Shown: positions 17,317 to 26,594 of the stretch, in pieces | Position numbering within the stretch: the stretch's first letter is position 1 | Layout of the letters: each line of letters opens with the position of its first letter | Source of the DNA: Mobilibacterium timonense | GTDB taxonomy: Bacteria > Bacillota > Clostridia > Peptostreptococcales > Anaerovoracaceae | NCBI RefSeq assembly: GCF_900155555.1 | Contig: NZ_FUHN01000008.1 | Coordinates: 628,117 to 692,116, forward strand | Length of the DNA stretch: 64,000 nt | Direction: 5' to 3' | Made by a program: the position numbers and the translations under genes | The notes under the pieces: model-generated | The model's database searches: none | Told to the model about the DNA's origin: nothing | Seen by the model: the letters and a program-made list of their open reading frames with translations, nothing else

Positions 17317-18578
17317 AGATAGCAGTAGTAGGAGGGGGCGGCAGAGAGCACGCCATCATCAAGGCGCTGAAGAAGAGCCCCAAGGTAGATAAGATATACG
17401 CCCTTCCGGGGAACGGCGGCATCGCGGCCGACGCGGAGTGCGTGGACATTGGAGCGAAAGAGCTGAGCAGGATCGTGGACTTTGCGGTGGACAACGCCAT
17501 AGATTACGTGGTGGTCGCCCCGGACGATCCCCTGGCCATGGGTCTCGTGGACCTGCTGGAGGCAAAGGGCATACCGGCCTTCGGACCTAAGGCCTCGGCT
17601 GCGATCATAGAGTCCAGCAAGGCCTGGTCCAAGGACATGATGAGAAGATATGGCATACCTACGGCGGAGTACAGGACCTTCGACGATCCCGGAGAAGCCA
17701 TGGAATACGTGGAAAAGGCAGAGCTCCCGGTGGTCATCAAGGCCGACGGCCTCGCGCTCGGAAAAGGCGTGATCATCGCTGAGAGCAGAGAGGACGCCCG
17801 CGAGGGGATCAAGTCCATAATGGAGGACAAGAAATTCGGCGACAGCGGCAACGTCGTAGTCATAGAGGAATTTCTCCGTGGACCTGAGGTCAGCGTCCTG
17901 GCCTTCACCGACGGAAATGTGGTGAGACCTATGATCTCCTCCATGGACCACAAGCGGGCCCTGGACGGTGACAAGGGACTGAATACCGGAGGCATGGGCA
18001 CCATCGCTCCGAATCCTTACTACACACAGGCCGTGGCGGACGAGTGCATGGAGAAGATCTTCCTGCCGACCATCAAGGCCATGAACCAGGAGGGAAGGAC
18101 CTTCAGGGGATGCCTGTACTTCGGTCTCATGATCACGGAAAAAGGCCCGAAGGTCATCGAGTACAACAGCAGGTTCGGTGATCCGGAGACTCAGGTGGTG
18201 CTTCCGCTCCTCCAGGGAGATCTCCTGGATATCATGATGGCATGCACCAACGGCACCCTGTCGGATGTCGACTTCAGATTCAGCAGCGACAGCGCCTGCT
18301 GCGTGGTCGCCGCATCCGGGGGATACCCGGTCTCCTATAAGAAGGGATATCCGGTCACACTCCCGGATGACACCAGCCGGATCTACATCGCCGGAACGAA
18401 GCTGCAGAACGGCGTTCAGGTCACCAGCGGAGGAAGAGTGCTGGGCGTGACAGAAACGGCCCCGACCCTCAGAGAGGCAGTAGATAAGGCGTACAGAACC
18501 ATGGAAAAAGTCAGCTTCCAGGATATGTACTACAGGAAGGACATCGGAGCCAGGGCACTTGAGGCTCTGGAGAAATAG
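17313..18578 (+). CDS. purD: phosphoribosylamine-glycine ligase (GAR synthetase)
   Basis: ATP-grasp ligase joining glycine to phosphoribosylamine. 421 residues from ATG 17313 (MKIAVVGGGGREHAI), with GGAGG upstream and a 4-base overlap with purN. ATP-grasp residues run through PVVIKADGLALGKGVIIA and EYNSRFGDPETQVVLP. The purN-purD order is common in Firmicutes. Confidence 0.95.
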   Translation: MKIAVVGGGGREHAIIKALKKSPKVDKIYALPGNGGIAADAECVDIGAKELSRIVDFAVDNAIDYVVVAPDDPLAMGLVDLLEAKGIPAFGPKASAAIIESSKAWSKDMMRRYGIPTAEYRTFDDPGEAMEYVEKAELPVVIKADGLALGKGVIIAESREDAREGIKSIMEDKKFGDSGNVVVIEEFLRGPEVSVLAFTDGNVVRPMISSMDHKRALDGDKGLNTGGMGTIAPNPYYTQAVADECMEKIFLPTIKAMNQEGRTFRGCLYFGLMITEKGPKVIEYNSRFGDPETQVVLPLLQGDLLDIMMACTNGTLSDVDFRFSSDSACCVVAASGGYPVSYKKGYPVTLPDDTSRIYIAGTKLQNGVQVTSGGRVLGVTETAPTLREAVDKAYRTMEKVSFQDMYYRKDIGARALEALEK

Positions 18579-18599
18579 ATAGCCAGGAGAGAGGTGAAC

Positions 18600-21500
18600 A
18601 TGGTCAGAGTAATATATGTAGAGAAAAAACCTGAATTTGCCATCAAGGCCGAGGAGCTCCGCAGGGAGATCCGTGAGGTCCTGCTCATCCCGGGCGTGGA
18701 GAGAGTCAGGATCCTGAACAGATATTTTGTGGAAGACCTGTCAGACCAGGCTTTTCAGGAGGCGAAGGAGACCATATTCTCCGAGCCGCCGGTGGACATC
18801 ACATACGATGAACTGGATCCCGGAGAAGGGAAGGTCATCGCCGTGGAGTACCTGCCAGGGCAGTTCGACCAGAGGGCGAGCTCTGCGGAGGAGTGCGTGA
18901 AGTTCATCGCTCCCGATGAAGACCCTGCCGTGAAGTCGGCTACGGTATACATCCTGGAGGGGGACATCTCCGACCAGGATCTGGAGAGGATCCGCACACA
19001 CCTGATCAACCCGGTGGAGGCAAGGGAGGCTTCTCTTGAGGTGCCGGAGACGCTCAGGGCGTCTTACCCGGAGCCTGAAAAGGTCGCCGTTCTCGAGGGG
19101 TTCATCGGCTATGATGACGATGCTCTGGAGAAGTTCAGGATCGATAACGGCCTTGCCATGGACCACCCTGATCTGGCCATGTGCCGCGACTACTTCGCAG
19201 GTCTCCACAGAGACCCTACCATTGCAGAGATCAAGGTGATCGACACCTACTGGTCCGACCACTGCCGCCATACCACATTCAACACCACCATCAGGGGAGT
19301 CACCTTCAAGGATCCGGTGGTGAACAAGACGTTCCAGGATTACCTGGAGACGAGGAAGCAGCTCGGCGTCAGGAAACCTGTAAGCCTCATGAACGTGGCC
19401 ACCATCGCGGTGAAGGCCCTCAAGGAAAAGGGGCTGCTCGACCACATGGTGGAGTCGGAGGAGATCAACGCCTGCACAGTCGACTTCAAGGCGGATGTCG
19501 ACGGGGAAGAGCAGGACTGGGTGCTCCTTTTCAAGAACGAGACACACAACCATCCTACCGAGATAGAGCCTTTCGGCGGAGCCGCCACATGCATAGGCGG
19601 TGCCATAAGAGACCCTCTTTCCGGGAGGAGCTACGTCTACGCGGCCATGAGAGTCACCGGAGCGGGAGACCCTCTCACACCGGCCTCTGAGACCAGAAAG
19701 GGCAAGCTGCCTCAGCGCAAGATCGTGACGACGGCTGCGGCAGGATACAGCTCCTACGGAAACCAGATCGGCCTCACCACCGGCATCGTAGACGAGATAT
19801 ACCATCCGGGCTACGTGGCCAAGAGGATGGAGGTGGGGGCCGTACTCGGCGCCGCGCCTGCTGACAACATAAGGAGAGAGAGACCTGAGCCGGGCGATGT
19901 GGTCATCCTCCTCGGCGGCCGCACGGGAAGAGACGGCATCGGCGGAGCCACGGGTTCATCCAAGTCTCACAGCAAGGAGTCCCTGGAGCATTGCGGCGCA
20001 GAGGTCCAGAAGGGAAATGCGCCTGAAGAGAGGAAGATCCAGAGACTGTTCAGAGATCCGGAGGCTACCAGGCTCATCAAGAGGTGCAACGACTTCGGAG
20101 CCGGAGGAGTTTCCGTTGCGATCGGAGAGCTGGCGGACGGCCTGGACATCCAGCTGGATAAGGTGCCGAAAAAATACGATGGACTGGACGGGACCGAGCT
20201 CGCCATCAGCGAGTCGCAGGAGAGGATGGCCGTGGTAGTGGCCGCAAAGGACGCTGAGGCTTTCGAAAAGCTGGCCGAGGGGGAAAACCTCGAGTCCACT
20301 GTCGTGGCCACTGTCACCGAGAAGCCTTATCTGACGATGACCTTCAGGGGTCAGAAGATCGTGGACATCTCAAGGGAATTCCTCGATACCAACGGCGCTG
20401 AAAAACAGGAGGACGCCGTCGTGGAGGCCGCTGAAGATTACAAAAAGCCACTTCCTGCCGACTTCGGCCGCGGAATGAGGGAGCTGGTGGCAGACCTGAA
20501 CGTGTGCTCCAAAAGAGGCCTTTCCGAGCGCTTCGATTCGACCATCGGCGGCGGCACCGTGCTCATGCCTTTCGGAGGTATCTACCAGAGGACGCCGATC
20601 CAGGCAATGGTCCACAAGATCCCTGTGCTGGACGGCGCCACGGACACCGTTTCCATGATGTCCTACGGATTCAATCCTTATATCTCGGAAAAGAGCCCTT
20701 ATCACGGTGCGTACCTCGCGGTGGTAGAGAGCATATGCAAGCTCCTCGCCCAGGGTGCGGAATACAAAGACGTTTACCTGACTTTCCAGGAGTACTTCGA
20801 AAAGCTGGGAGACAGCGACAAGAGCTGGGGCAAGGCCCTGTCTTCCGTTCTTGGCGCCTACAGGGCCCAGATGGAGCTGGGCGTGGGAGCCATCGGCGGA
20901 AAGGACTCCATGAGCGGGACCTTCGAGGACATCCACGTTCCGCCTACGCTGATATCCTTTGCGGTGACCACCAGCAAGCTGGACAGGATCGTTTCGTCCG
21001 AGTTCAAGGCCAGGGGCCACAAGGTGGTGATCCTGAAGCCTGAATACGGCGAGGACGGCCTCCCTGAGGCGCAGTCTCTCATGGAGAACTTCGGGGAACT
21101 CAAAGAACTCTTCGACCAGGGACTCGTGGCCGCCTGCAGGACTCCTGGATACGGCGGTGCTGCAGAGGCCGTCTACAAGATGGCCATAGGCAACGGCATC
21201 GGATTTGAGTTCGATCCGGTCATACCGCTGGAAGACATATTCGGATACAGCTACGGCAGCTTCATCATAGAGCTCGAGCACGAGACAGAGCTCAGCGACC
21301 ACTTCACCAGCCTGGGCCGCACCACTGGAAAGGCGGCGATCGCCAGCCTCCACGAGGTCATCAAGCTGGAGGAGCTGGACATGCTCTACGAGGGCAAACT
21401 GGAGCCGGTATATAACATGGAGACCGGAAAATATCCTGAGCCTATCAGAGAGGTGATCTACAGGACGAGATACCAGGGCGGAGAGCACAAGGCTGTTGAG

Positions 21501-22310
21501 GGAAAGCCTCGCTTCCTGATACCTGTGTTCCCGGGCACAAACTGCGAATACGACACCGCCAGAGCCGCAGAGGGCGCCGGCGGAGAAGCCGAGATCTTCG
21601 TGGTGAACAACCTCGACGCAGACCACCTGAAGAGATCCGTGGACGAATTCGCTGCGGCTATAAGAAGATCTCAGGCTATATTCATACCGGGAGGTTTCTC
21701 CGGTGCCGATGAGCCGGACGGCTCAGGAAAATTCATCACCTCATTCTTCAGGAACGAGGCGGTGAGCCAGGCCGTGATGGAGCTCCTCCAGAAAAAGGGA
21801 GGGCTTGTCGCCGGCATATGTAACGGCTTCCAGGCGCTCATAAAACTCGGGCTCCTTCCTTATGGAGAGATCGCTCCTCAGACGGAGAACAGCCCGACCC
21901 TGACGTTCAACGACATCGGAAGGCACCAGTCCAAGTTGGTTCGCACCAGGGTGTGCTCCACAAAATCCCCGTGGCTGAGAAAGGCGGCTGTGGGCCAGAT
22001 CCTGACGGTGCCGATCTCCCATGGCGAAGGAAAGTTCGTGGCCACTGAGGACGACATGGACTACCTGATCGACAACGGTCAGGTGCTGACGCAGTACGTG
22101 GATCTGGACAACAACCCGTCCATGGACATACAGTACAATCCGAACGGATCCGTGATGGCGGTGGAGGGCATCCTCTCGCCTGACGGCCACGTCCTTGGAA
22201 AGATGGGCCACTCAGAGCGTATCGGCCAGGGCCTGTACAAAAACGTCCCTGGAGAGTACGATCTTAAGCTCTTTGAGTCCGCAGTCGACTACTTCAAGTC
22301 GGAAGCCTGA
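18600..22310 (+). CDS. purL: phosphoribosylformylglycinamidine synthase, single-chain
   Basis: Converts FGAR to FGAM using glutamine. About 1,236 residues on one chain: PurS-like N-terminus, two AIRS-like halves (DHCRHTTFNTTI; KNETHNHPTEIEPFGG) and a C-terminal glutaminase with the cysteine in VAGICNGFQAL and the histidine in SHGEGKFVA. This large form is common in clostridia and proteobacteria, whereas Bacillus uses PurS/Q/L. ATG 18600 is preferred over the GTG two codons earlier. Last gene of the operon; purC, purB and purH are not in the window. Confidence 0.96.
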   Translation: MVRVIYVEKKPEFAIKAEELRREIREVLLIPGVERVRILNRYFVEDLSDQAFQEAKETIFSEPPVDITYDELDPGEGKVIAVEYLPGQFDQRASSAEECVKFIAPDEDPAVKSATVYILEGDISDQDLERIRTHLINPVEAREASLEVPETLRASYPEPEKVAVLEGFIGYDDDALEKFRIDNGLAMDHPDLAMCRDYFAGLHRDPTIAEIKVIDTYWSDHCRHTTFNTTIRGVTFKDPVVNKTFQDYLETRKQLGVRKPVSLMNVATIAVKALKEKGLLDHMVESEEINACTVDFKADVDGEEQDWVLLFKNETHNHPTEIEPFGGAATCIGGAIRDPLSGRSYVYAAMRVTGAGDPLTPASETRKGKLPQRKIVTTAAAGYSSYGNQIGLTTGIVDEIYHPGYVAKRMEVGAVLGAAPADNIRRERPEPGDVVILLGGRTGRDGIGGATGSSKSHSKESLEHCGAEVQKGNAPEERKIQRLFRDPEATRLIKRCNDFGAGGVSVAIGELADGLDIQLDKVPKKYDGLDGTELAISESQERMAVVVAAKDAEAFEKLAEGENLESTVVATVTEKPYLTMTFRGQKIVDISREFLDTNGAEKQEDAVVEAAEDYKKPLPADFGRGMRELVADLNVCSKRGLSERFDSTIGGGTVLMPFGGIYQRTPIQAMVHKIPVLDGATDTVSMMSYGFNPYISEKSPYHGAYLAVVESICKLLAQGAEYKDVYLTFQEYFEKLGDSDKSWGKALSSVLGAYRAQMELGVGAIGGKDSMSGTFEDIHVPPTLISFAVTTSKLDRIVSSEFKARGHKVVILKPEYGEDGLPEAQSLMENFGELKELFDQGLVAACRTPGYGGAAEAVYKMAIGNGIGFEFDPVIPLEDIFGYSYGSFIIELEHETELSDHFTSLGRTTGKAAIASLHEVIKLEELDMLYEGKLEPVYNMETGKYPEPIREVIYRTRYQGGEHKAVEGKPRFLIPVFPGTNCEYDTARAAEGAGGEAEIFVVNNLDADHLKRSVDEFAAAIRRSQAIFIPGGFSGADEPDGSGKFITSFFRNEAVSQAVMELLQKKGGLVAGICNGFQALIKLGLLPYGEIAPQTENSPTLTFNDIGRHQSKLVRTRVCSTKSPWLRKAAVGQILTVPISHGEGKFVATEDDMDYLIDNGQVLTQYVDLDNNPSMDIQYNPNGSVMAVEGILSPDGHVLGKMGHSERIGQGLYKNVPGEYDLKLFESAVDYFKSEA

Positions 22311-22354
22311 TATTCGAAGACCGATGATTTTCCCGCAACATGATATAAGAGTCC

Positions 22355-22389
22355 GGACAGCCCCGGATGACCGGTGGCTGTCCCCTTTT
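22355..22389 (+). terminator. terminator of the purine operon
   Basis: GGACAGCC (22355-22362) pairs with GGCTGTCC (22376-22383) and is followed by CCTTTTC. Confidence 0.75.
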
Positions 22390-22395
22390 CAAGGC

Positions 22396-22424
22396 TTGAC
22401 AGCAATTGTGATTTGCTGTAATAT
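22396..22424 (+). promoter_or_regulatory. strong promoter of tRNA-Thr / tuf
   Basis: TTGACA (22396-22401), 17-base spacer, TAATAT (22419-22424), with the tRNA beginning 16 bases after the -10 box. A 7-bp inverted repeat, ACAGCAA (22399-22405) and TTGCTGT (22413-22419), fills the spacer and overlaps both boxes; it could be an operator or chance. Confidence 0.75.
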
Positions 22425-22439
22425 CATCATGTTGCATGC

Positions 22440-22516
22440 GCTGTTGTAGCTCAGTTGGTAGAGCGCTTCCTTGGTAAGGAAGAGGTTCGGCAGTTCAAGT
22501 CTGCTCAACAGCTCCA
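22440..22516 (+). tRNA. tRNA-Thr (GGT anticodon), CCA encoded
   Basis: Full cloverleaf: acceptor GCTGTTG (22440-22446) with CAACAGC (22506-22512); D arm GCTC..GAGC; anticodon stem CTTCC/GGAAG around loop TTGGTAA with anticodon GGT at 22473-22475; T stem GGCAG/CTGCT with TTCAAGT loop. Discriminator T and a genome-encoded CCA (22514-22516). It lies 40 bases before tuf and probably shares its transcript, like the tRNA-tufB arrangement of other bacteria. Confidence 0.95.
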
Positions 22517-22556
22517 GATTTAATTAAGTAAATAAAATTTTTCATAGGAGGCAGGT

Positions 22557-23750
22557 ATGGCAAAGCAGAAGTACGAGAGAACCAAGCCGCATATCAACAT
22601 CGGAACTATCGGCCACGTTGACCACGGCAAGACAACTCTGACAGCAGCTATCACAAAGGTGCTGCACCAGAGATACGGACTGGGAACAGACGTAGCATTC
22701 GACCAGATCGATAAGGCGCCGGAAGAGAAGGCAAGAGGAATCACCATTTCTTCCGCACACGTAGAGTACGAGACACCGAACAGACACTACGCTCACGTAG
22801 ACTGCCCAGGACACGCTGACTACGTAAAGAACATGATCACAGGAGCAGCTCAGATGGATGGAGCTATCCTGGTAGTAGCAGCAACAGACGGACCAATGCC
22901 TCAGACAAGAGAGCACATCCTTCTGTCCCGTCAGGTAGGCGTACCTTACATCATCGTGTTCCTGAACAAGTGCGACATGGTAGATGACGAGGAGCTGCTG
23001 GATCTGGTAGAGATGGAAGTAAGAGAGCTGCTGGACGAGTACGACTTCCCTGGCGATGACACACCTATCATCAGAGGATCTGCTCTGAAGGCTCTTGAGG
23101 ATCCTGCAGGCCCATGGGGAGACAAGATCGTAGAGCTGATGGAGGCAGTAGACAGCTACATTCCTGAGCCACAGAGAGCAAATGACCAGCCGTTCATCAT
23201 GCCTGTAGAGGACGTATTCTCCATCACAGGACGTGGAACAGTAGCAACAGGAAGAGTAGAGCGTGGAACACTGAAGGTCGGCGACGAGGTAGAGATCGTA
23301 GGACTGACAGATGAGAAGCGCAAGGTCGTAGTAACAGGTGTAGAGATGTTCAAGAAGACTCTGGACCTGGCAGAGACCGGCGACAACATCGGAGCACTGC
23401 TGAGAGGTGTTCAGAGAGACGAGATCGAGAGAGGACAGGTACTGGCAAAGCCGGGTACTATCCACCCTCACACAAAGTTCAAGGGTCAGGTATACGTACT
23501 GAAGAAGGAAGAGGGTGGTCGTCACACACCGTTCTTCAACGGATACAGACCGCAGTTCTACTTCAGAACGACAGACGTAACAGGAGATCTGCAGCTTCCA
23601 GAGGGCACAGAGATGTGCATGCCTGGAGATAACGTAGTGATGGAGATCAGCCTGATCACACCAATCGCTATCGAGGAAGGACTGAGATTCGCCATCAGAG
23701 AGGGCGGAAGAACAGTAGGATCCGGAGTAGTAACAGAGATCCTGGAGTAA
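22557..23750 (+). CDS. tuf: elongation factor Tu
   Basis: GTPase delivering aminoacyl-tRNA to the ribosome. 397 residues. P-loop [10 protein letters not shown] near residue 18, DCPGHADY and NKCDMVD are the G-domain motifs; effector threonine in ARGITISS. Codon use differs from all neighbours: valine is mostly GTA and threonine mostly ACA, whereas flanking genes use GTG/GTC and ACC, as expected of a very highly expressed gene. GGAGG ribosome site; terminator downstream. Confidence 0.98.
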   Translation: MAKQKYERTKPHINIGTIGHVDHGKTTLTAAITKVLHQRYGLGTDVAFDQIDKAPEEKARGITISSAHVEYETPNRHYAHVDCPGHADYVKNMITGAAQMDGAILVVAATDGPMPQTREHILLSRQVGVPYIIVFLNKCDMVDDEELLDLVEMEVRELLDEYDFPGDDTPIIRGSALKALEDPAGPWGDKIVELMEAVDSYIPEPQRANDQPFIMPVEDVFSITGRGTVATGRVERGTLKVGDEVEIVGLTDEKRKVVVTGVEMFKKTLDLAETGDNIGALLRGVQRDEIERGQVLAKPGTIHPHTKFKGQVYVLKKEEGGRHTPFFNGYRPQFYFRTTDVTGDLQLPEGTEMCMPGDNVVMEISLITPIAIEEGLRFAIREGGRTVGSGVVTEILE

Positions 23751-23786
23751 TCTGTTCAACATACAGAACTCAATAAGGAACTACAG

Positions 23787-23819
23787 CAGGGCTGTCCCGA
23801 AAGGGGCGGTCCTGTTTTT
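23787..23819 (+). terminator. terminator of tuf
   Basis: CAGGGCTGTCCC (23787-23798), GAAA tetraloop and GGGGCGGTCCTG (23803-23814) form a 12-pair stem with G-U pairs, followed by five T. Confidence 0.85.
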
Positions 23820-24098
23820 ATATGCGCGGCTTGACACCGGGTCACTGTGCCATTGTGTCACGGCGGTATATCCCGTCGACTTACCGGAGCCTTCGATGCC
23901 TCGAAACATCTGCTTTTCAAGACCGGCAGAGGATCTCTCGAAACGCGCTTTTTTCGCCGGATAAAAGTACGCAGTCGCCCGATAAAGGTATTATCCCGTT
24001 TGTTTCAAAGGCCGGGGCCATATACCCTATAGACACTTGATCAAGGCAGGCTTTTGCAGACTCTGACATACACGGTTGAGTGAGAAAGGGAGCACAAA
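23820..24098. other. gene-free stretch between tuf and the YdbC-type gene
   Basis: No convincing gene, RNA or paired promoter elements were found here. Short in-frame stretches lack ribosome sites and family similarity. The last bases, AAAGGGAGCACAAA, give the ribosome site of the next gene. Confidence 0.5.
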
Positions 24099-24548
24099 AT
24101 GGCAGAGAGAAACAGAAGAAGCGGAAGAAGAGGAAACGACATCGATTATCAGGTGGTAAGGAGCATCGGGATCCTGGCTGAGTACAGTTCCGGATGGACG
24201 AAGGAAGTAAACATGATCTCATGGAACGGTGGGACGGCTAAGTACGACATCAGAGACTGGGCGCCGGATCACAACACCATGAGCAGGGGCATCACAATGC
24301 ACGAAGACGAGGTGAAGGCTCTTCTGGAAGTGATGAACGGGTATTTTTCGAGGATAAGGAAAAAGGATCAGCCGCGGACGCGAAGGCCGGTGGAGGAAGA
24401 GATCCCTTTTGACGATCCCCCGGAGGAACCGATGGAAGCAGCGGAGCAGTTCTGGGACGAGGAAAAAGAGCCCGGATGCGATGCGCCGGAAGCACCGGGA
24501 GGCCCGGAGATCGCTGAGGACGAGAGCGGGGAGCAGGCGGCTGTATGA
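24099..24548 (+). CDS. YdbC/PC4-like ssDNA-binding protein with acidic tail
   Basis: Residues 15 to about 85 match the small YdbC family, a bacterial relative of the transcription coactivator PC4: GWTKEVNMISWNGGTAKYDI, IRDWAPDH and GITMHEDEVKALLEVM. Family members are usually about 75-90 residues; this one has 149 because of a basic N-terminus (RNRRSGRRG) and a C-terminal Pro/Glu/Asp-rich tail of about 60 residues, presumably disordered. The stop overlaps the start of the adhesin gene (ATGATG), so the two are coupled. Nucleic-acid binding is inferred from family. Confidence 0.8.
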   Translation: MAERNRRSGRRGNDIDYQVVRSIGILAEYSSGWTKEVNMISWNGGTAKYDIRDWAPDHNTMSRGITMHEDEVKALLEVMNGYFSRIRKKDQPRTRRPVEEEIPFDDPPEEPMEAAEQFWDEEKEPGCDAPEAPGGPEIAEDESGEQAAV

Positions 24549-26483
24549 TGGAAAGGGTGAGAACGATCATGAACGAGGGAAGATGGCATGGCCTGGCTTT
24601 TCTCCTCCTGTTCCTGATGCTGGGAAGCTGCCTGGCCTATGGTGCCTCATCGGTGCAGTACCTGGGGCCATACTATTACCAGTCATCCACCAGTGAGGGG
24701 ACGGTGAGAGTGGGGCACTTCAATGTAAACGGGCAGCTGGCGTTCTGCGTACAGCACGAGAAGGGCACCGTTCCGTCTGGGACGGCGGTGGATGAAAGGG
24801 TATACGACGACCCGGCATTCAGAAAGGCGCTTTACTACGGATACGGGGGGGCCGGAGCAGTGGCAGGGTTTTACCGATGAAAAGCAGGCCGTGGGCATCA
24901 TGTCCCTGCTCCTCACAGAGCTGAATCCTGGGAGCCGTTACGGCTACGGCCACTACGACTCCATCAGCGGCATGAAGGAGTACAAGGCCTTCCTGAACTC
25001 ACAGCCCGATGTGAATACGGATCTGAGATTCTCGCCGGAGAAGGTAAGAGCTTTTTACTCCAGAGAACTGGACATGGAACGGACTCCTGACATCACGGTG
25101 ACCGGGGGCAACAAGGGCACGTTGACATTCACCGTTCCTGATGGGACCGTGCTTCACCACAACGGCACTGGGCAGGATCTGACTGGTACGGTCTCGCTGA
25201 AGCCGGGAGGATCCTTTTACCTGAAGGCCCCTCTAGGAGAAAAGGAAGATGAGGACATCACCGTAAAAGGACGAAACCTGAAATACCAGCCGATAGTTTT
25301 CGTCCCGGGAGACTCGGCGCTGCAGAACCTGACAAACCTGAGGCCGGTGACGGAGGAGCCGGAAACGAGCCGCCTTAAGGTGAACTGGATCGGTCTGACA
25401 GATCTGGTGATAGAAAAGCGCGACCACAGCACAGACAGACTGCTGCAGGGGGCGGAGTTCACGGTCAGGGATATCACGGATTACAGCCAGCTGAAGAGGC
25501 TGCCTGAGAAAGAGGGTGGAAGCCACATCAGGGTCGGGGCGATATATACCTCGAAGGGCGACGGCCGTGTGGTGGTTAAGGATGCCATGGTGCCGGGCAG
25601 ATCCTACAAGGTCACGGAAACTGCCGCTCCGGAAGGCTACATGCTTAACGACCGGATACACTTCATCGACAGCACCGGTGCGACGCCGGAGGAACAGGTA
25701 GTCTTTCACAACAAGGCCCAGTACGTGGTGTTCCGAATAAATAAGACTGGAAAGGTCTCAAAGCTGGCTGAAGGAAAGTTGCAGCTGAGCGACAGCGGCC
25801 TGAAGGGAGGGAAGTTCCAGATCATCGCAGAGGAGGATATCACAGATGTGTCATCTGAAAATGGCCAGATAATAAAGAAAGGGCAGGTGGCAGCTGAGGT
25901 AGTAACGGGTGAAGACGGTACAGTTCGGACTCCAAAGCTTCCAGAAGGCAAGTACAGGATCAAGGAGATACAGGCTCCTCCGGGATACGTTTTGCAGAAG
26001 GAGGAAAAGGTCTTTGATGTAGACGTGCCGGAAGATGAGGAGCTGGTAGAGCAGAGTGCGGATTTCTACAACTATCCACAGGAGCGCGTGCTCCGGATCT
26101 ACAAGTATGACATGTCTACGGGGAGACCTCTTCCTGGTGCTGAATTCATGATAACCAGTGCTGGTGGAGAGACCCTGGACGTTGTGACGGACAGGACGGG
26201 ATATGCCATAGTGAGAGACCTTCCGGACGGAAAGTACACTCTGAAGGAGAAAAAGGCTCCTCAAGGCTACGTGAAGGACGAGGAGGCAAGGGAGTTTACG
26301 ATATCCCGAGACGGAGCTTTGCGGGATCTGGTGATAATGAGGATAGGAAACAGGAGTGCGGGCCCGGAGACCGGGGATGACGGAAAAGCCCTTTTCCTGT
26401 ACATGGTACTGGGAACGGCCACTGGCCTTGCTCTGATTGCGGCTGTAGCCGGCAAAAGGTATAATGGACGCAAAGAGTCCTGA
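24545..26483 (+). pseudogene. thioester/SpaA-type surface adhesin, frameshifted at a G7 run
   Basis: Two frames together encode one cell-wall protein. Frame one (24545-24880) gives a signal peptide and a thioester-domain start (AFCVQHEKGTVPSG, RKALYYGYGG). Frame two continues from the run of seven G at 24845-24851 to 26483 (PEQWQGFTDEKQAVG onward). With six G the domain reads through as YYGYGGPEQWQGF. Downstream are three SpaA/Cna-B-like domains (LVIEKRDHSTDRLLQGAEF, GLKGGKFQIIAEED, LRIYKYDMSTGRPLPGAEF), each ending in an E-x-x-AP-x-GY motif for isopeptide bonds, then GPETGDD, a membrane helix and a basic tail typical of sortase anchoring. Broken, phase-variable, or a sequencing error. No sortase gene is nearby. 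Confidence 0.75.
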
Positions 26484-26511
26484 TCATAGGATCGGGAATT
26501 GTGTGTGATGA

Positions 26512-26542
26512 GACCGCACGGTGGATGTTCTGCCGTGCGGTC
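26512..26542. terminator. hairpin after the adhesin gene
   Basis: GACCGCACGG (26512-26521) and CCGTGCGGTC (26533-26542) form a perfect 10-bp stem. No T run follows, so termination is uncertain. A second small inverted repeat (TTCGCGA / TCGCGAA) lies just after, at about 26553-26572. Confidence 0.45.
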
Positions 26543-26594
26543 ATGAAGTGATTCGCGAGGTGAGTCGCGAAGTGAAAGGAACAGAGGCTATATC

